This document shows positions 19,001 to 26,442 of a stretch of 64,000 nucleotides of DNA, one piece after another. Within the stretch, counting starts at the first letter, position 1. Each line of letters opens with the position of its first letter. Source of the DNA: Clostridiales bacterium (lineage in GTDB: Bacteria > Bacillota > Clostridia > Lachnospirales > WQUN01); NCBI GenBank assembly GCA_031287685.1, contig JAITSQ010000014.1, forward strand, positions 1 to 64,000. The letters are read 5' to 3'. The position numbers and the translations under genes were made by a program. The notes beneath the pieces were generated by a model. It ran no database searches and had not been told where the DNA came from. It saw only the letters and a list, made by a program, of their open reading frames with translations.

Positions 19001-19222
19001 CTTGACGTGCGGATTATAAACCCCTCGCCAAACCCCACGGTTTATATGAGCCTTTCGGCGTCGAACCTCGGGGATCTGGAGCTTTACGCCGAGCCGAAGG
19101 GGGCTTCGCTCTCCCTCCGGGTTAAGTCGTCAACCGGCGGCTTCGCCGGAAGCGAGGGCGAACTCCGGGAGCTTTTAGACAGCCTCGGCTTCCCCGAAGC
19201 GGAGATTATAATAGAAGCATAA
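16061..19222 (+). CDS. Large FliK-like (hook-length control-like) flagellar protein
   Basis: 1053 residues from a TTG with AAAGGGGG upstream. No signal peptide. Long helical, Ala/Glu/Lys-rich middle made of loosely repeated blocks around motifs such as LPVTRENL, MPVTVNNI and LPLTIDNI, about every 90-100 residues. The last 120 residues (FSIPVKLHDRVAGLDVRI, PTVYMSLSASNLGDLELY) resemble the C-terminal domain of FliK and its DUF6240-type relatives. FliK measures hook length and switches export specificity at FlhB. The location just before flagellin and fliS supports a flagellar job. It is about twice normal FliK length. The family call rests mainly on the C-terminus. A GCCGATAT (16016-16023) upstream resembles a flagellar-sigma -10, but no matching -35 was found. 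Confidence 0.6.
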   Translation: MKSDTVPALAAHFSENNIFLADKKHGSLADKTNSLIKATLTSITGKTATLTIKAADIRAASDLIFTADADKISGEPGDELLFEVLKSDAAGFTLKQVKAPKTAAEDKKKEDFAQIKDLFQQQGLYEKDGGSAAAQKEQKKIADACARIKRRLENGAKNSAGLIAMLAAQGLSVEKLSVEAFASVMDSRRKAESEAAPLKRAETYDSAEILKSHGLGPDAEKQARAAVSRFRAAREIGSEGILELIRKELPLTIDNIYKERFQSPDANREDAPDPRLDRQITDLLRRSGIPAGPASLEAARRMVQKDIPVTRENLDKAKFLSTLDKIPEEDIFHSACENITSGRPAWDIDLCPRKEPAQLQREYREIASLLPGITPFVIQRAISSGVTINLRALTDFYVAGVSEGLRNAGAVPSPEALEIKKTLLEVQFKLTAEAASRLSGKGLDITVLPVKEALAALNDEISSEYEESVKAAGAGKPDENVSALQALYDKIRVITPVPRSLFGDIIQKRVDFSIDGMSGAVLKRPDFTAYEATENIRSKYGDALRNPEEEFGKLLRSLAIGDDDDNIRAARILSANKLDVTAENIMKVLGIDLKVRAIADTLHPAIAADMLKNNLNPAQMHVDEVLSYIEKFNDKYGGGLSDKIAERLFEMEKSGELDQNAKKSVVAVFRMLSFIQKNGGAAIGAGIAASDESQTIGRLFRNAVYMGLSGRRGRAEIAVGDKISARLPSAGARTLSDIEAFLSDNLMAATETNVTKAGEVFDTASENPDLAILAWQNQALALREITAKAGNAAFAAFAENNPDFADLPLESAIALLRENLPLEDAPRAPLDISEASEALLSAARDVSPDALKLLMDANMPVTVNNIAAAANLLKKNGFIADKLNELINESGEGDFEYLPDLAESLGLTGDIDEEALRGRLDDLTGNLSAAADLAAFDSPPRLRETIREIAAAASLRSALGRRRGDGSFSIPVKLHDRVAGLDVRIINPSPNPTVYMSLSASNLGDLELYAEPKGASLSLRVKSSTGGFAGSEGELRELLDSLGFPEAEIIIEA

Positions 19223-19225
19223 CAA

Positions 19226-19257
19226 AAGCGGTTTTCAAACGCCTTTGCTATAAGCGA
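19226..19257 (+). repeat. Solo end of the TATAGAAAAGGCG MITE family
   Basis: AGCGGTTTTCAAACGCC then TTTGCTATAAG matches the right end of the element at 29687-29920, with one change in the last block. No partner end is nearby, so it is a relic or an end fragment. It sits between the FliK-like gene and a small ORF. Confidence 0.6.
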
Positions 19258-19271
19258 AAGGAGTCCGGGCC

Positions 19272-19451
19272 TTGAACCCTCTGCCCGAAAAAACCTGCCG
19301 CCTTATCGACGGCTTAGTCAAATTCATCGATAAACGGGACCGGGAGCAAGCAATGAAAGCAATCGGGCTTCAGCTTGCCCGGCCCGGCGTACCGCTTATT
19401 CAAGCGGATATTACAAACCTCAAAGGAGAGTTAAACGATGGTAATAACTAA
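19272..19451 (+). CDS. Small ORF overlapping the flagellin start
   Basis: 59 residues starting at TTG 19272 (NPLPEKTCRLIDGLVKFIDK), with AAAGGAG upstream. It ends with TAA at 19451, so it overlaps the flagellin start by 14 bases and contains the flagellin ribosome-binding site. Charged and mostly helical; no family recognised. The good ribosome-binding site and overlap suggest a translated leader or small flagellar factor, but it may be chance. Confidence 0.35.
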   Translation: MNPLPEKTCRLIDGLVKFIDKRDREQAMKAIGLQLARPGVPLIQADITNLKGELNDGNN

Positions 19452-20595
19452 CAACATCCCCGCCCTTACGGCAACGCGGAACTTAAACCGGGCCAACTCC
19501 GCCCTCTCCAAGGCCGCTAACCACCTCTCGTCCGGATATAAAATAAACTCCGCGGCGGACGACGCGGCGGGCCTGGCCATAGCGAACAAGCTCCGCCTCC
19601 AGGGCGCGGCGCTCCACACCGCCAGCCAGAACTCGCTCGACGGGGTCTCCCTCATCCAGACCGCCGAGGGCGCGCTTAGCGAAGTGCACAGCATTCTTCA
19701 GCGTATGCGGGAGCTTGCCGTGCAGTCCGCCAACGACACCCTGACCCGGCAGGAGGACGGCGACCGCGAAAAGGGCGACGTCGCCAAAGTCCAGAAGGAA
19801 ATAGACTCGCTCCTTACTGAAATCACCGCCATTTCCTCCCGCACGGAGTTTAACCGCATTAAAATCCTGAGCGGCGAGCTTTACAAATATCAGGAGGGCG
19901 ACGAATTAATCTATAAAAACGAAAACCCCAACACCCTGGCGGGCTTCTCGAACGACTTGACCCTGCAAATCGGGCCGAATCAGCACATGGAGCTTAACCT
20001 CTCCATTCCGAAGTTTACAAGCCGCACGCTCGGCCTTGTGGGGAGCGGCGTTTACGAGGCCTCCGGGCTTGACTCCGACCATAGTTACGACCCGGATAAG
20101 CTCGACTATACGCGCTATGACTTCCTTGCGGATTATCACCAGAGCAACGACGGCATTCTTGACAACGTGAATTTCCGCACGGATTCCAAAGGGAATTTCA
20201 TCGACAAGGACGGCAATCCGACCACCAACCCAAACGCTATGGCCCGCAACGCGAACGGCCTGCTTGTGGACGCGGCCGGCTATCCTGAGGACGACCCCGC
20301 TTACATCGGCCCCGTGCGCCTGGAAAACCCCATAATTCGTCTGGACCGCGCTATAGGCTATGTTTCGGAGCTCCGCGCGACGCTCGGCGCCACCCAGAAC
20401 CGGCTTGAGCACACTATCAGCAGCCTTGACACCACCGGCCTTAACATAGACCAGGCGCGCAGCCGCATAGAGGACGCGGATATGGCTTACGAGTCCACGC
20501 TTTACGCCGCCAAGAACGTGATTTCGCAGGCGGCGATTTCCATAATCGCCCAAGCAAACCAGCGCCCGCAGTCTATTTTACAGCTTTTGCACTGA
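19438..20595 (+). CDS. fliC: Flagellin
   Basis: 385 residues. The N-terminal helical region is classic: NNIPALTATRNLNRANSALS, then SSGYKINSAADDAAGLAIAN. The C-terminal helix is equally clear: SRIEDADMAYESTLYAAKNV and SIIAQANQRPQSILQLL. The middle, about residues 140-290, is the variable surface domain, here charged and Asp/Asn-rich. It has no signal peptide, as expected for export through the flagellar channel. AAAGGAGAG precedes the ATG. A palindromic repeat starts one base after the TGA, and a terminator follows, so transcription likely ends before fliS or continues only in part. Confidence 0.95.
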   Translation: MVITNNIPALTATRNLNRANSALSKAANHLSSGYKINSAADDAAGLAIANKLRLQGAALHTASQNSLDGVSLIQTAEGALSEVHSILQRMRELAVQSANDTLTRQEDGDREKGDVAKVQKEIDSLLTEITAISSRTEFNRIKILSGELYKYQEGDELIYKNENPNTLAGFSNDLTLQIGPNQHMELNLSIPKFTSRTLGLVGSGVYEASGLDSDHSYDPDKLDYTRYDFLADYHQSNDGILDNVNFRTDSKGNFIDKDGNPTTNPNAMARNANGLLVDAAGYPEDDPAYIGPVRLENPIIRLDRAIGYVSELRATLGATQNRLEHTISSLDTTGLNIDQARSRIEDADMAYESTLYAAKNVISQAAISIIAQANQRPQSILQLLH

Positions 20596-20596
20596 G

Positions 20597-20650
20597 CAAG
20601 AAGGGGGCTTTGGTTTGTCTAAATCCTTTTAGACAAACCTAAACACCGAG
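20597..20650 (+). repeat. 54-nt modular palindromic repeat (R3) after flagellin
   Basis: CAAGAAGGGGGCTTT, arm GGTTTGTCTAAA, short loop, complementary arm, AAACACCGAG; exactly 54 nt. It begins one base after the flagellin stop codon and lies in the same orientation as the gene. Confidence 0.9.
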
Positions 20651-20674
20651 CGCGGCGATTAGACTGACTTATTA

Positions 20675-20703
20675 AGGAAGCCGTACATTACCGGCTTCCT
20701 TTT
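20675..20703 (+). terminator. Intrinsic terminator downstream of flagellin
   Basis: AGGAAGCCG, eight-base loop, CGGCTTCCT followed by TTT. It stands between repeat R3 and fliS and probably sets flagellin apart as an abundant single-gene transcript. Confidence 0.75.
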
Positions 20704-20732
20704 ATGGCGTATTTTTAAGGAAGGTGTTTTCA

Positions 20733-21218
20733 TTGCCCACAATAACAGAAATGCCCGAAAAACTCAAGGAGTACGCTGTCCGCGTCACTTCGGCCACGCC
20801 GCTCGGCCTTACCGTGCTCACCTTTGAGCTTATAGCGGATTGCGCCGCCGCCGCCAAGGACGCGCTCACCCGCGAGGAGCCGGAGCTTTTCCGCAAATAC
20901 GCCGAGAAGGCGCGGAGCGCGCTGCTTCAGCTTATGAACGCCCTGGATTTTGAGGAACCCCTGTCCGCCCAGCTTCTGCGGGTTTATATTTATGTTGATT
21001 CGTGCCTGTCGTCCGCGTATTTCGGCAAACGGGCCGATAAGCTCGACGAAGCGGGCAAGCTCGTCCGGATTCTGCTCGAAAGTTTCAGGAGCCTGCCCGA
21101 CGGCGGCGAAGCCCCCGCTATGGAGAACGCCGAGCGGATTTTCGCCGGCCTGACCTACAAAAACGGCAAGCTCGGCGAATATGTTGATTCTGGTGAAAAT
21201 CGCGGATACCAGGCTTGA
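20733..21218 (+). CDS. fliS: FliS-like flagellin export chaperone
   Basis: About 161 residues from the TTG at 20733, chosen for the AAGGAAGG site seven bases upstream; a GTG at 20724 is the alternative. The pattern VTSATPLGLTVLTFELIADC, then LLQLMNALDFEEPLSAQLLR and VYIYVDSCLSSAYFGKRADK, follows the helical FliS signature: SP..L...LYD, a central LD.E repeat, and a helix ending before the C-terminus. FliS caps the C-terminus of flagellin in the cytoplasm until export. Its place right after flagellin agrees. It is somewhat longer than usual (about 125-135), with an extra C-terminal tail. Confidence 0.75.
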   Translation: MPTITEMPEKLKEYAVRVTSATPLGLTVLTFELIADCAAAAKDALTREEPELFRKYAEKARSALLQLMNALDFEEPLSAQLLRVYIYVDSCLSSAYFGKRADKLDEAGKLVRILLESFRSLPDGGEAPAMENAERIFAGLTYKNGKLGEYVDSGENRGYQA

Positions 21219-21319
21219 AAAACCGGATATTATGTGTTAAAATAAAAAGAGACGTCGAAGAAGAGCCTTGGGCGCGCAGGCGGCGCGGGTTCTCAATTAT
21301 TCAGGGAGGTTCGCGCTTA

Positions 21320-24130
21320 ATGAAAATACGCGAGGTTTACGGCATAGTTCTTATGGTTATCGTTTGCGCGGCGTGGGTTCTTTTTATCCCCGCCTACAGG
21401 CCGGCGGAGGCCGCTTCGGCTGAGACAAACCCCTCCGGCGGTGAGCGGCCCTCCGTTCAGGCGGTTTCCTCCGTTCCCGCTCCTGATATAACCGCGGCAA
21501 ACTCAGCCCCGGCGCCCGGATCCAAAATTTCGGAGGATTTCCGCGCCGTCTGGGTCAGCAGCGTCGTAAATCTCGACTTTCCCTCAAAACGCGGACTCTC
21601 CGCGGAAGAAATGAAGGCGGAAATTGACGCTATAGTGAAACGCAGCCGCGAAATAGGCTTGAACGCCATAATTTTTCAGGCGCGCCCCTCTTGCGACGCG
21701 CTCTATAAATCCGACCTTTTCCCTTGGTCACGATACATAACGGGCGTTCAGGGGCAGGCTCCGGACAGCGGGTTCGACCCCTTGGCCTATTTCACGCAGC
21801 AGGCCCACGCGAACGGCCTGGAGCTTCACGCGTGGCTCAACCCCTACCGCGTCACCCACACCGCCGATAAAATCACCGACGTTTCTCAGCTCGCGGCGAA
21901 TAACCCCGCGCGGCTTCACCCGGAAAACGTCGTGAAATACGACGGCGCGCTTTACCTCGACCCCGGAATCAAGGCCAATCAGGAGCTGATTATAAACGGA
22001 GCCGCCGAGCTTCTGAAAAATTACGACATAGACGGGATTCATCTCGACGATTATTTTTACCCCGGCCCTGATTTCGACGACGCGAAAACCTTCGCCGGCG
22101 ACAAAACCAAACCTGCCGGCATTTCTCTTGAGGACTGGCGGCGGGAAAACGTGAACGCCGTAATAAGGGGGCTTCAGGCTAAAACCCGCGAAGTTAAGCC
22201 CTCGGCTCGTTTCGGCGTATCTCCGTTCGCCATCTGGCAAAACTCCTCCTCCGACCCGAAGGGCAGCGCCACAAAAGGCTTCGAGGCCTACAAATCCATA
22301 TATTCCGACACATACCGCTGGGTAAAGGAGGGTTGGGTCGATTACATCTGTCCGCAGATTTACTGGCAAATCGGCTACGAAAAGGCCGATTACGCGAAAG
22401 TTCTCTCTTGGTGGGACGGCGTTTGCAAGAGTACGAACGTTGATTTATACGTCGGCCACGCCGCCTATAAAGAAACCGAAGGCGGAGCCGAATGGAGCGG
22501 TGAAATCCTCCGCCAGCTTAAGCTGAACGAGTCCACGGGGGTAAAAGGCGACGTTTTCTTCCGCGCCAAGCACCTTAACGGAAAAATCGGGGATGGGCTG
22601 AAGGCCTATTACGCCGCCAAGGACGCGGCAAACCCGGACAAAACGGCGGTCTCCCCCGACGAAGCGGAAAAGGAGCCGGAAAAGCCCGCCGCCGCGCAGG
22701 TTTCTTATTATGTCGCCGATTTCCCTCCCGAAATAAAAATGGATACGCTCTCCGTGGGGATTCCGGCGGGGAACGCCTCCACAGCCGGCGCGGGTTATAA
22801 CATCGTCGGCACTTATAACCCCGCCGCCCCTCTTTACGTGAACGGGGCGGAGGTCTCAAACCGCACGCCGGACGGCTTTTTCAGCGTATACGCGCCGCTC
22901 TCGCTCGGGGAAAACTCTTTCAAATTCACCCAGGACGGCCAAAAACCCGTCGCCCGCGTAATCACCCGGCGGAAACCCTACGATGGAGGAGGCGGCGGCA
23001 CAGAGCCGGCCCCCAGCCCTCAGATAGATTATTTTACCACGCCCTATTACGCCGCGCTGACCGCCGAGAGGGCCTGGGCCTACGCAAAGCCCACGAGCAA
23101 CGGCGGCTCGGACTGGCAGCTTGAAAAGGGCCAGCGCGACAAGGCGGTCGCCATTACCCGCGACGGCAGGTGGATTCTCCTGCAAAGCGCGCAGTGGGTT
23201 GAAAGCGCGGCTCTGACCCTCTCCAAGAGCGGCTCGCTTGACCCGCTCTCGGACGGAAAATACGTCAAGGGGGAGCTGACGGACGCAATCCGCTTCAAGG
23301 CCTCCGATTATCCCGTCGTCAACGCCAAATTCGACGGGAAAAAACTCGTCGTGTATTTCGGCCTGTCCTCCAAGCTCCCGCCGCTTGACCTTAACCCGGA
23401 CGGCACGCTGTTTGCCTCCATAAACAGCGGTATGGACGACACGCGCCCTTATTACTCGTTCACCCTGCGGGAGGGCGCGCGCCTTGAGGGTTATTACACC
23501 TCCTTCGCCGACGGATATTTTAACTTTAACTTCCGTAAACCCCGGCCTCTTTCGGGGGACGCGGCCGCGCCCCTTACGGGCTTTACTTTCGTAATCGACC
23601 CGGGTCATGGCGACGACGACAGCGGCGCGGTCGGCCCTATGGGCGGCAAAATGCCCGAAAAGACCCTCAACCTGCAGAACGGGAAAAAAATCGCCCAGCG
23701 CCTTAAAAACCTCGGCGCGAACGTGGTCTTAACGCGAGACTCCGACGTGTTCTACACGCTTCAGCAGCGCGTCAACATAAACCGCCAGAATATGCCGGAT
23801 ATCTTTCTCTCCGTGCACGCCAACAGTATGGACGAGTCTACGGACTCCACGAACACCCACGGCCTGACTATGTGGTACAGGAACGAAAATTCCCGCCCCC
23901 TGGCCCAGCTTTTTATGAATAACCTGCTTAAAATAAACCCGGCCTCCAGGCGTGAGCCGAAGCCGTCTCAGTCTAACCTTTACGTGCTCCGCCCGGCTTT
24001 CGCGCCGTGCGTCCTGCTCGAGAGCAGCTTTATGTGCAACCCGCAGGATTTTTCGTGGCTGGTGAACGAAAAAAACCAAGACGCTCTGGCCGACGCGGTG
24101 GCGGCCTCAATAGTGGAATATTATAAATAG
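21320..24130 (+). CDS. Secreted fusion of GHL10-type glycosidase-like domain and N-acetylmuramoyl-L-alanine amidase
   Basis: 936 residues from ATG 21320, with GGGAGG upstream; an earlier start at 21215 would lack a signal. A membrane or signal segment (IVLMVIVCAAWVLFIPAY) lies at residues 9-26. Residues about 70-400 form a TIM-barrel of the YngK/GHL10 family (FRAVWVSSVVNLDFPSKRG, LHAWLNPYRVT, DGIHLDDYFYP). After linker and beta-rich regions, the last about 180 residues are an Amidase_3 domain with zinc ligands in DPGHGDDD, PEKTLN, SVHANS and LLESSF. The amidase cuts the bond between muramic acid and L-Ala in peptidoglycan outside the membrane. The fusion suggests two cuts in the wall or on an attached glycan. 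It stands behind flagellar genes and may help wall passage or cell separation. Confidence 0.85.
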   Translation: MKIREVYGIVLMVIVCAAWVLFIPAYRPAEAASAETNPSGGERPSVQAVSSVPAPDITAANSAPAPGSKISEDFRAVWVSSVVNLDFPSKRGLSAEEMKAEIDAIVKRSREIGLNAIIFQARPSCDALYKSDLFPWSRYITGVQGQAPDSGFDPLAYFTQQAHANGLELHAWLNPYRVTHTADKITDVSQLAANNPARLHPENVVKYDGALYLDPGIKANQELIINGAAELLKNYDIDGIHLDDYFYPGPDFDDAKTFAGDKTKPAGISLEDWRRENVNAVIRGLQAKTREVKPSARFGVSPFAIWQNSSSDPKGSATKGFEAYKSIYSDTYRWVKEGWVDYICPQIYWQIGYEKADYAKVLSWWDGVCKSTNVDLYVGHAAYKETEGGAEWSGEILRQLKLNESTGVKGDVFFRAKHLNGKIGDGLKAYYAAKDAANPDKTAVSPDEAEKEPEKPAAAQVSYYVADFPPEIKMDTLSVGIPAGNASTAGAGYNIVGTYNPAAPLYVNGAEVSNRTPDGFFSVYAPLSLGENSFKFTQDGQKPVARVITRRKPYDGGGGGTEPAPSPQIDYFTTPYYAALTAERAWAYAKPTSNGGSDWQLEKGQRDKAVAITRDGRWILLQSAQWVESAALTLSKSGSLDPLSDGKYVKGELTDAIRFKASDYPVVNAKFDGKKLVVYFGLSSKLPPLDLNPDGTLFASINSGMDDTRPYYSFTLREGARLEGYYTSFADGYFNFNFRKPRPLSGDAAAPLTGFTFVIDPGHGDDDSGAVGPMGGKMPEKTLNLQNGKKIAQRLKNLGANVVLTRDSDVFYTLQQRVNINRQNMPDIFLSVHANSMDESTDSTNTHGLTMWYRNENSRPLAQLFMNNLLKINPASRREPKPSQSNLYVLRPAFAPCVLLESSFMCNPQDFSWLVNEKNQDALADAVAASIVEYYK

Positions 24131-24166
24131 AGCGAGACCGCGAAAAAATAATTAAGAGATGATGCT

Positions 24167-24925
24167 ATGAACGCGCTCGTTACTTCCGGAGGCACAATCG
24201 AGCCTATCGACTCCGTAAGGGGGATAACAAACTTCTCGACAGGGGCGCTGGGCGCTTTAATCGCGGAAAATTTAACCGCGCTCGGCTGTTCCGTGCTTTA
24301 CGTCGCGCCGAAAACCGCCGCCGCGCCCAAACAGCCCTGCGAGACGCTCACGGTGACGGACGCCGCCAGCGTGGAGGCCGCCATAAAAGCGCGCGCCCCG
24401 CGTATGGATATAATTATCCACGCTATGGCGGTCTCGGACTATCGCGTGGCGGGTGCGTCCTCCGTTCCTTCTATGTCGCGGGAAATCGCCAAAAAAATAA
24501 GCGCTCTCGGCGGCGCGGACGAAAAAATAATCGCCGACGCGGTCAAGACGCTTTTTCACGCCGAAAAGAAAGGCAAAATCCCGTCCGGGCTCGACGATTT
24601 GACCCTGCTTTTAGAACAGACCCCAAAAATAATCGCTCTCCTGCGTTCTCTTGCCCCAAACGCCGTCATAGCGGGCTTCAAGCTCCTTTCCGGCGTAACG
24701 CGGGAGGCCCTTATAGATGTGGCCCGCGCTCTTATGCGGAAAAGCGGCGCGGATTTTATGGTCGCCAACGATATGTCCAATATTACGGAAACCGCGCATA
24801 TCGCGCATATAATTTCAAAAGCCGCGGCTGCTTGTGAACCCGAGACTTTTGGCACTAAAATCGAAACGGCCCGCGCCTTGTCGCAAAAAACATTTGACTT
24901 GGCCGCAAAACGAAAGGAGAAGTGA
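24167..24925 (+). CDS. coaB: Phosphopantothenate-cysteine ligase (separate CoaB)
   Basis: 252 residues starting MNALVTSGGTIEPIDSVRGI and TNFSTGALGALIAE, the nucleotide-binding start of CoaB. It condenses 4'-phosphopantothenate and cysteine in coenzyme A synthesis. Later, FMVANDMSNI and TAHIAHIIS follow the family pattern. In most bacteria it is fused behind CoaC; here the two are separate genes, ligase first, nine bases apart, as known from streptococci and some Clostridia. Together they complete the two steps from phosphopantothenate to phosphopantetheine. Confidence 0.9.
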   Translation: MNALVTSGGTIEPIDSVRGITNFSTGALGALIAENLTALGCSVLYVAPKTAAAPKQPCETLTVTDAASVEAAIKARAPRMDIIIHAMAVSDYRVAGASSVPSMSREIAKKISALGGADEKIIADAVKTLFHAEKKGKIPSGLDDLTLLLEQTPKIIALLRSLAPNAVIAGFKLLSGVTREALIDVARALMRKSGADFMVANDMSNITETAHIAHIISKAAAACEPETFGTKIETARALSQKTFDLAAKRKEK

Positions 24926-24934
24926 ATAAAGGTT

Positions 24935-25474
24935 ATGACAGAAATTATTTTGGGAATCACGGGGGGAATAGCGGCGTACAAAGCCGCGGACATAGCCAAC
25001 CAGCTCACGAAAAAAGCGGATTTTTCCGTCCAGGTAATAATGACGGACTCGGCGGCGAAGTTTATCACCCCGCTCACTATGCGCACCTTGACGGGAAACC
25101 GCGTCTATACGGATATGTTCGACGAAGCGTTCGAGCCTTACGTGCGGCACATAGCGCTGGCCAAACGCGCCAAGGCGGCGCTTATCGCTCCGGCCACGGC
25201 GAATACTATCGCCAAGCTCGCGACGGGGGTCGCCGACAATCTGCTCACCACAACGATTCTGGCCATGGAAGACAAGCCTATAGTAATCGCTCCGTCGATG
25301 AATACCGCGATGTATGAAAACCCCGTCACGCAGGAAAATATCAACAAACTCCTTCGGCTTGGCGCGCGGTTTATCGAGCCGAGGGAATCCATACTCGCGT
25401 GCGGGGATTTGGGGCGCGGCGCGCTGGCCGAAGTAGATGTAATCGTGAATTATATGAAGGATTTACTGGCTTAG
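24935..25474 (+). CDS. coaC: Phosphopantothenoylcysteine decarboxylase (separate CoaC)
   Basis: 179 residues, a flavoprotein of the HFCD family. ILGITGGIAAYKAADIAN binds FMN, VRHIALAK carries the catalytic His, PSMNTAMYENP is the PxMNxxMW-type substrate motif, and ILACGDLGRGALAE holds the catalytic Cys. It decarboxylates phosphopantothenoylcysteine to phosphopantetheine. It lies nine bases after coaB, with AAAGG near the ATG, and clearly in one operon. Its last four bases overlap the end of the convergent miaA. Confidence 0.93.
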   Translation: MTEIILGITGGIAAYKAADIANQLTKKADFSVQVIMTDSAAKFITPLTMRTLTGNRVYTDMFDEAFEPYVRHIALAKRAKAALIAPATANTIAKLATGVADNLLTTTILAMEDKPIVIAPSMNTAMYENPVTQENINKLLRLGARFIEPRESILACGDLGRGALAEVDVIVNYMKDLLA

Positions 25475-26406
25475 CTTAAACCCAAGTCCTTCAACGCGGT
25501 TTCGGCCGCCTCCGCGACTTTTATTTTTGCGTCTTTCCACACCACGCCCGGGGATTTATGGGCAAGCCAGGTCAGCTGGCGCTTCGCGAAATTCCGAGTG
25601 GCCCGCTTAATAAGCTCGGCCGCTTCGGGCAGGCTGATTTCTCCCTCTAAAAACTTAATAATCTCCTTGTAGCCCAGCCCCTGCATCGAGGTCAGGCTTT
25701 TGTAGTATCCCCGCGCAAGCAGCCCCTCTACCTCCCGGACAAGCCCGCTTTCGAGCATTTTGTCAACCCGCTCGTTTATCCGGCTATAAATCTCCGCGCG
25801 CGGCATATTAAGAGCGAAAAAAACATAATTATACGGGCTTTCTTTTTGCGCTTCCCGCCTATTATGCGTCGAAATAGGCTCTCCCGTCTGGCGGAGAAAC
25901 TCAAGGGCGCGGACGGCCCTCTTGACATTATTCGCGTGGATCGCGGCGGCGGACTCCGGGTCGGCTTTCTCAAGCATTTTATGCAAAAAATAGGCCCCTT
26001 CTTTTCGCGCGACTCCGTATAAATATTCTCTGTATTCTTTGTTCGTATCAGTTTTAGTAAAATCCGTATCGAAAATGAGCGCGTTCAAATAAAAGCCCGT
26101 CCCTCCGGCGATTATCGGAATTTTGCCCTTTTCGTGGATTCCCGAGATATACGCCTTTGCCCGTTCCTTGAAACCCGCCGCCGAGCACTCATAGTCCGGC
26201 GGAAACTCGTCTATCATATAGTGCCGAACCGCCTCAAGCTCCGCTTTCGCCGGCTTGGCCGTTCCGACGTCCATATATTTGTACACCTGCATAGAGTCCG
26301 CCGAGACGATTTCCGTCTCCAAAACCCGCGCGAGTTCAAGCGACAGCGCGGTTTTCCCAGTCGCTGTCGCTCCGCCGATTATTATAAGCGGTTTTTTTTC
26401 ACCCAT
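25471..26406 (-). CDS. miaA: tRNA dimethylallyltransferase
   Basis: 311 residues, normal for MiaA. The P-loop GGATATGKTALSLELA, the substrate loop DSMQVYKYMDVGTAKP and the later GGTGFYLNALIF are all in place, and TRNFAKRQLTWLAHK near the end belongs to the tRNA-binding part. It adds a dimethylallyl group to A37 of tRNAs reading UNN codons. It is the last gene of a leftward run with the YhhN-like and murJ genes and converges on coaC. Confidence 0.95.
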   Translation of the reverse strand: MGEKKPLIIIGGATATGKTALSLELARVLETEIVSADSMQVYKYMDVGTAKPAKAELEAVRHYMIDEFPPDYECSAAGFKERAKAYISGIHEKGKIPIIAGGTGFYLNALIFDTDFTKTDTNKEYREYLYGVARKEGAYFLHKMLEKADPESAAAIHANNVKRAVRALEFLRQTGEPISTHNRREAQKESPYNYVFFALNMPRAEIYSRINERVDKMLESGLVREVEGLLARGYYKSLTSMQGLGYKEIIKFLEGEISLPEAAELIKRATRNFAKRQLTWLAHKSPGVVWKDAKIKVAEAAETALKDLGLS

Positions 26407-26442
26407 TTCCCCGCCCCCAGTAACGAATCAAAATAAACCGCC

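Noticed and set aside
20597-20650. Repeat R3 as a rho-independent terminator
   Set aside because: The hairpin has no T-run after it on either strand, and a proper terminator lies just downstream.
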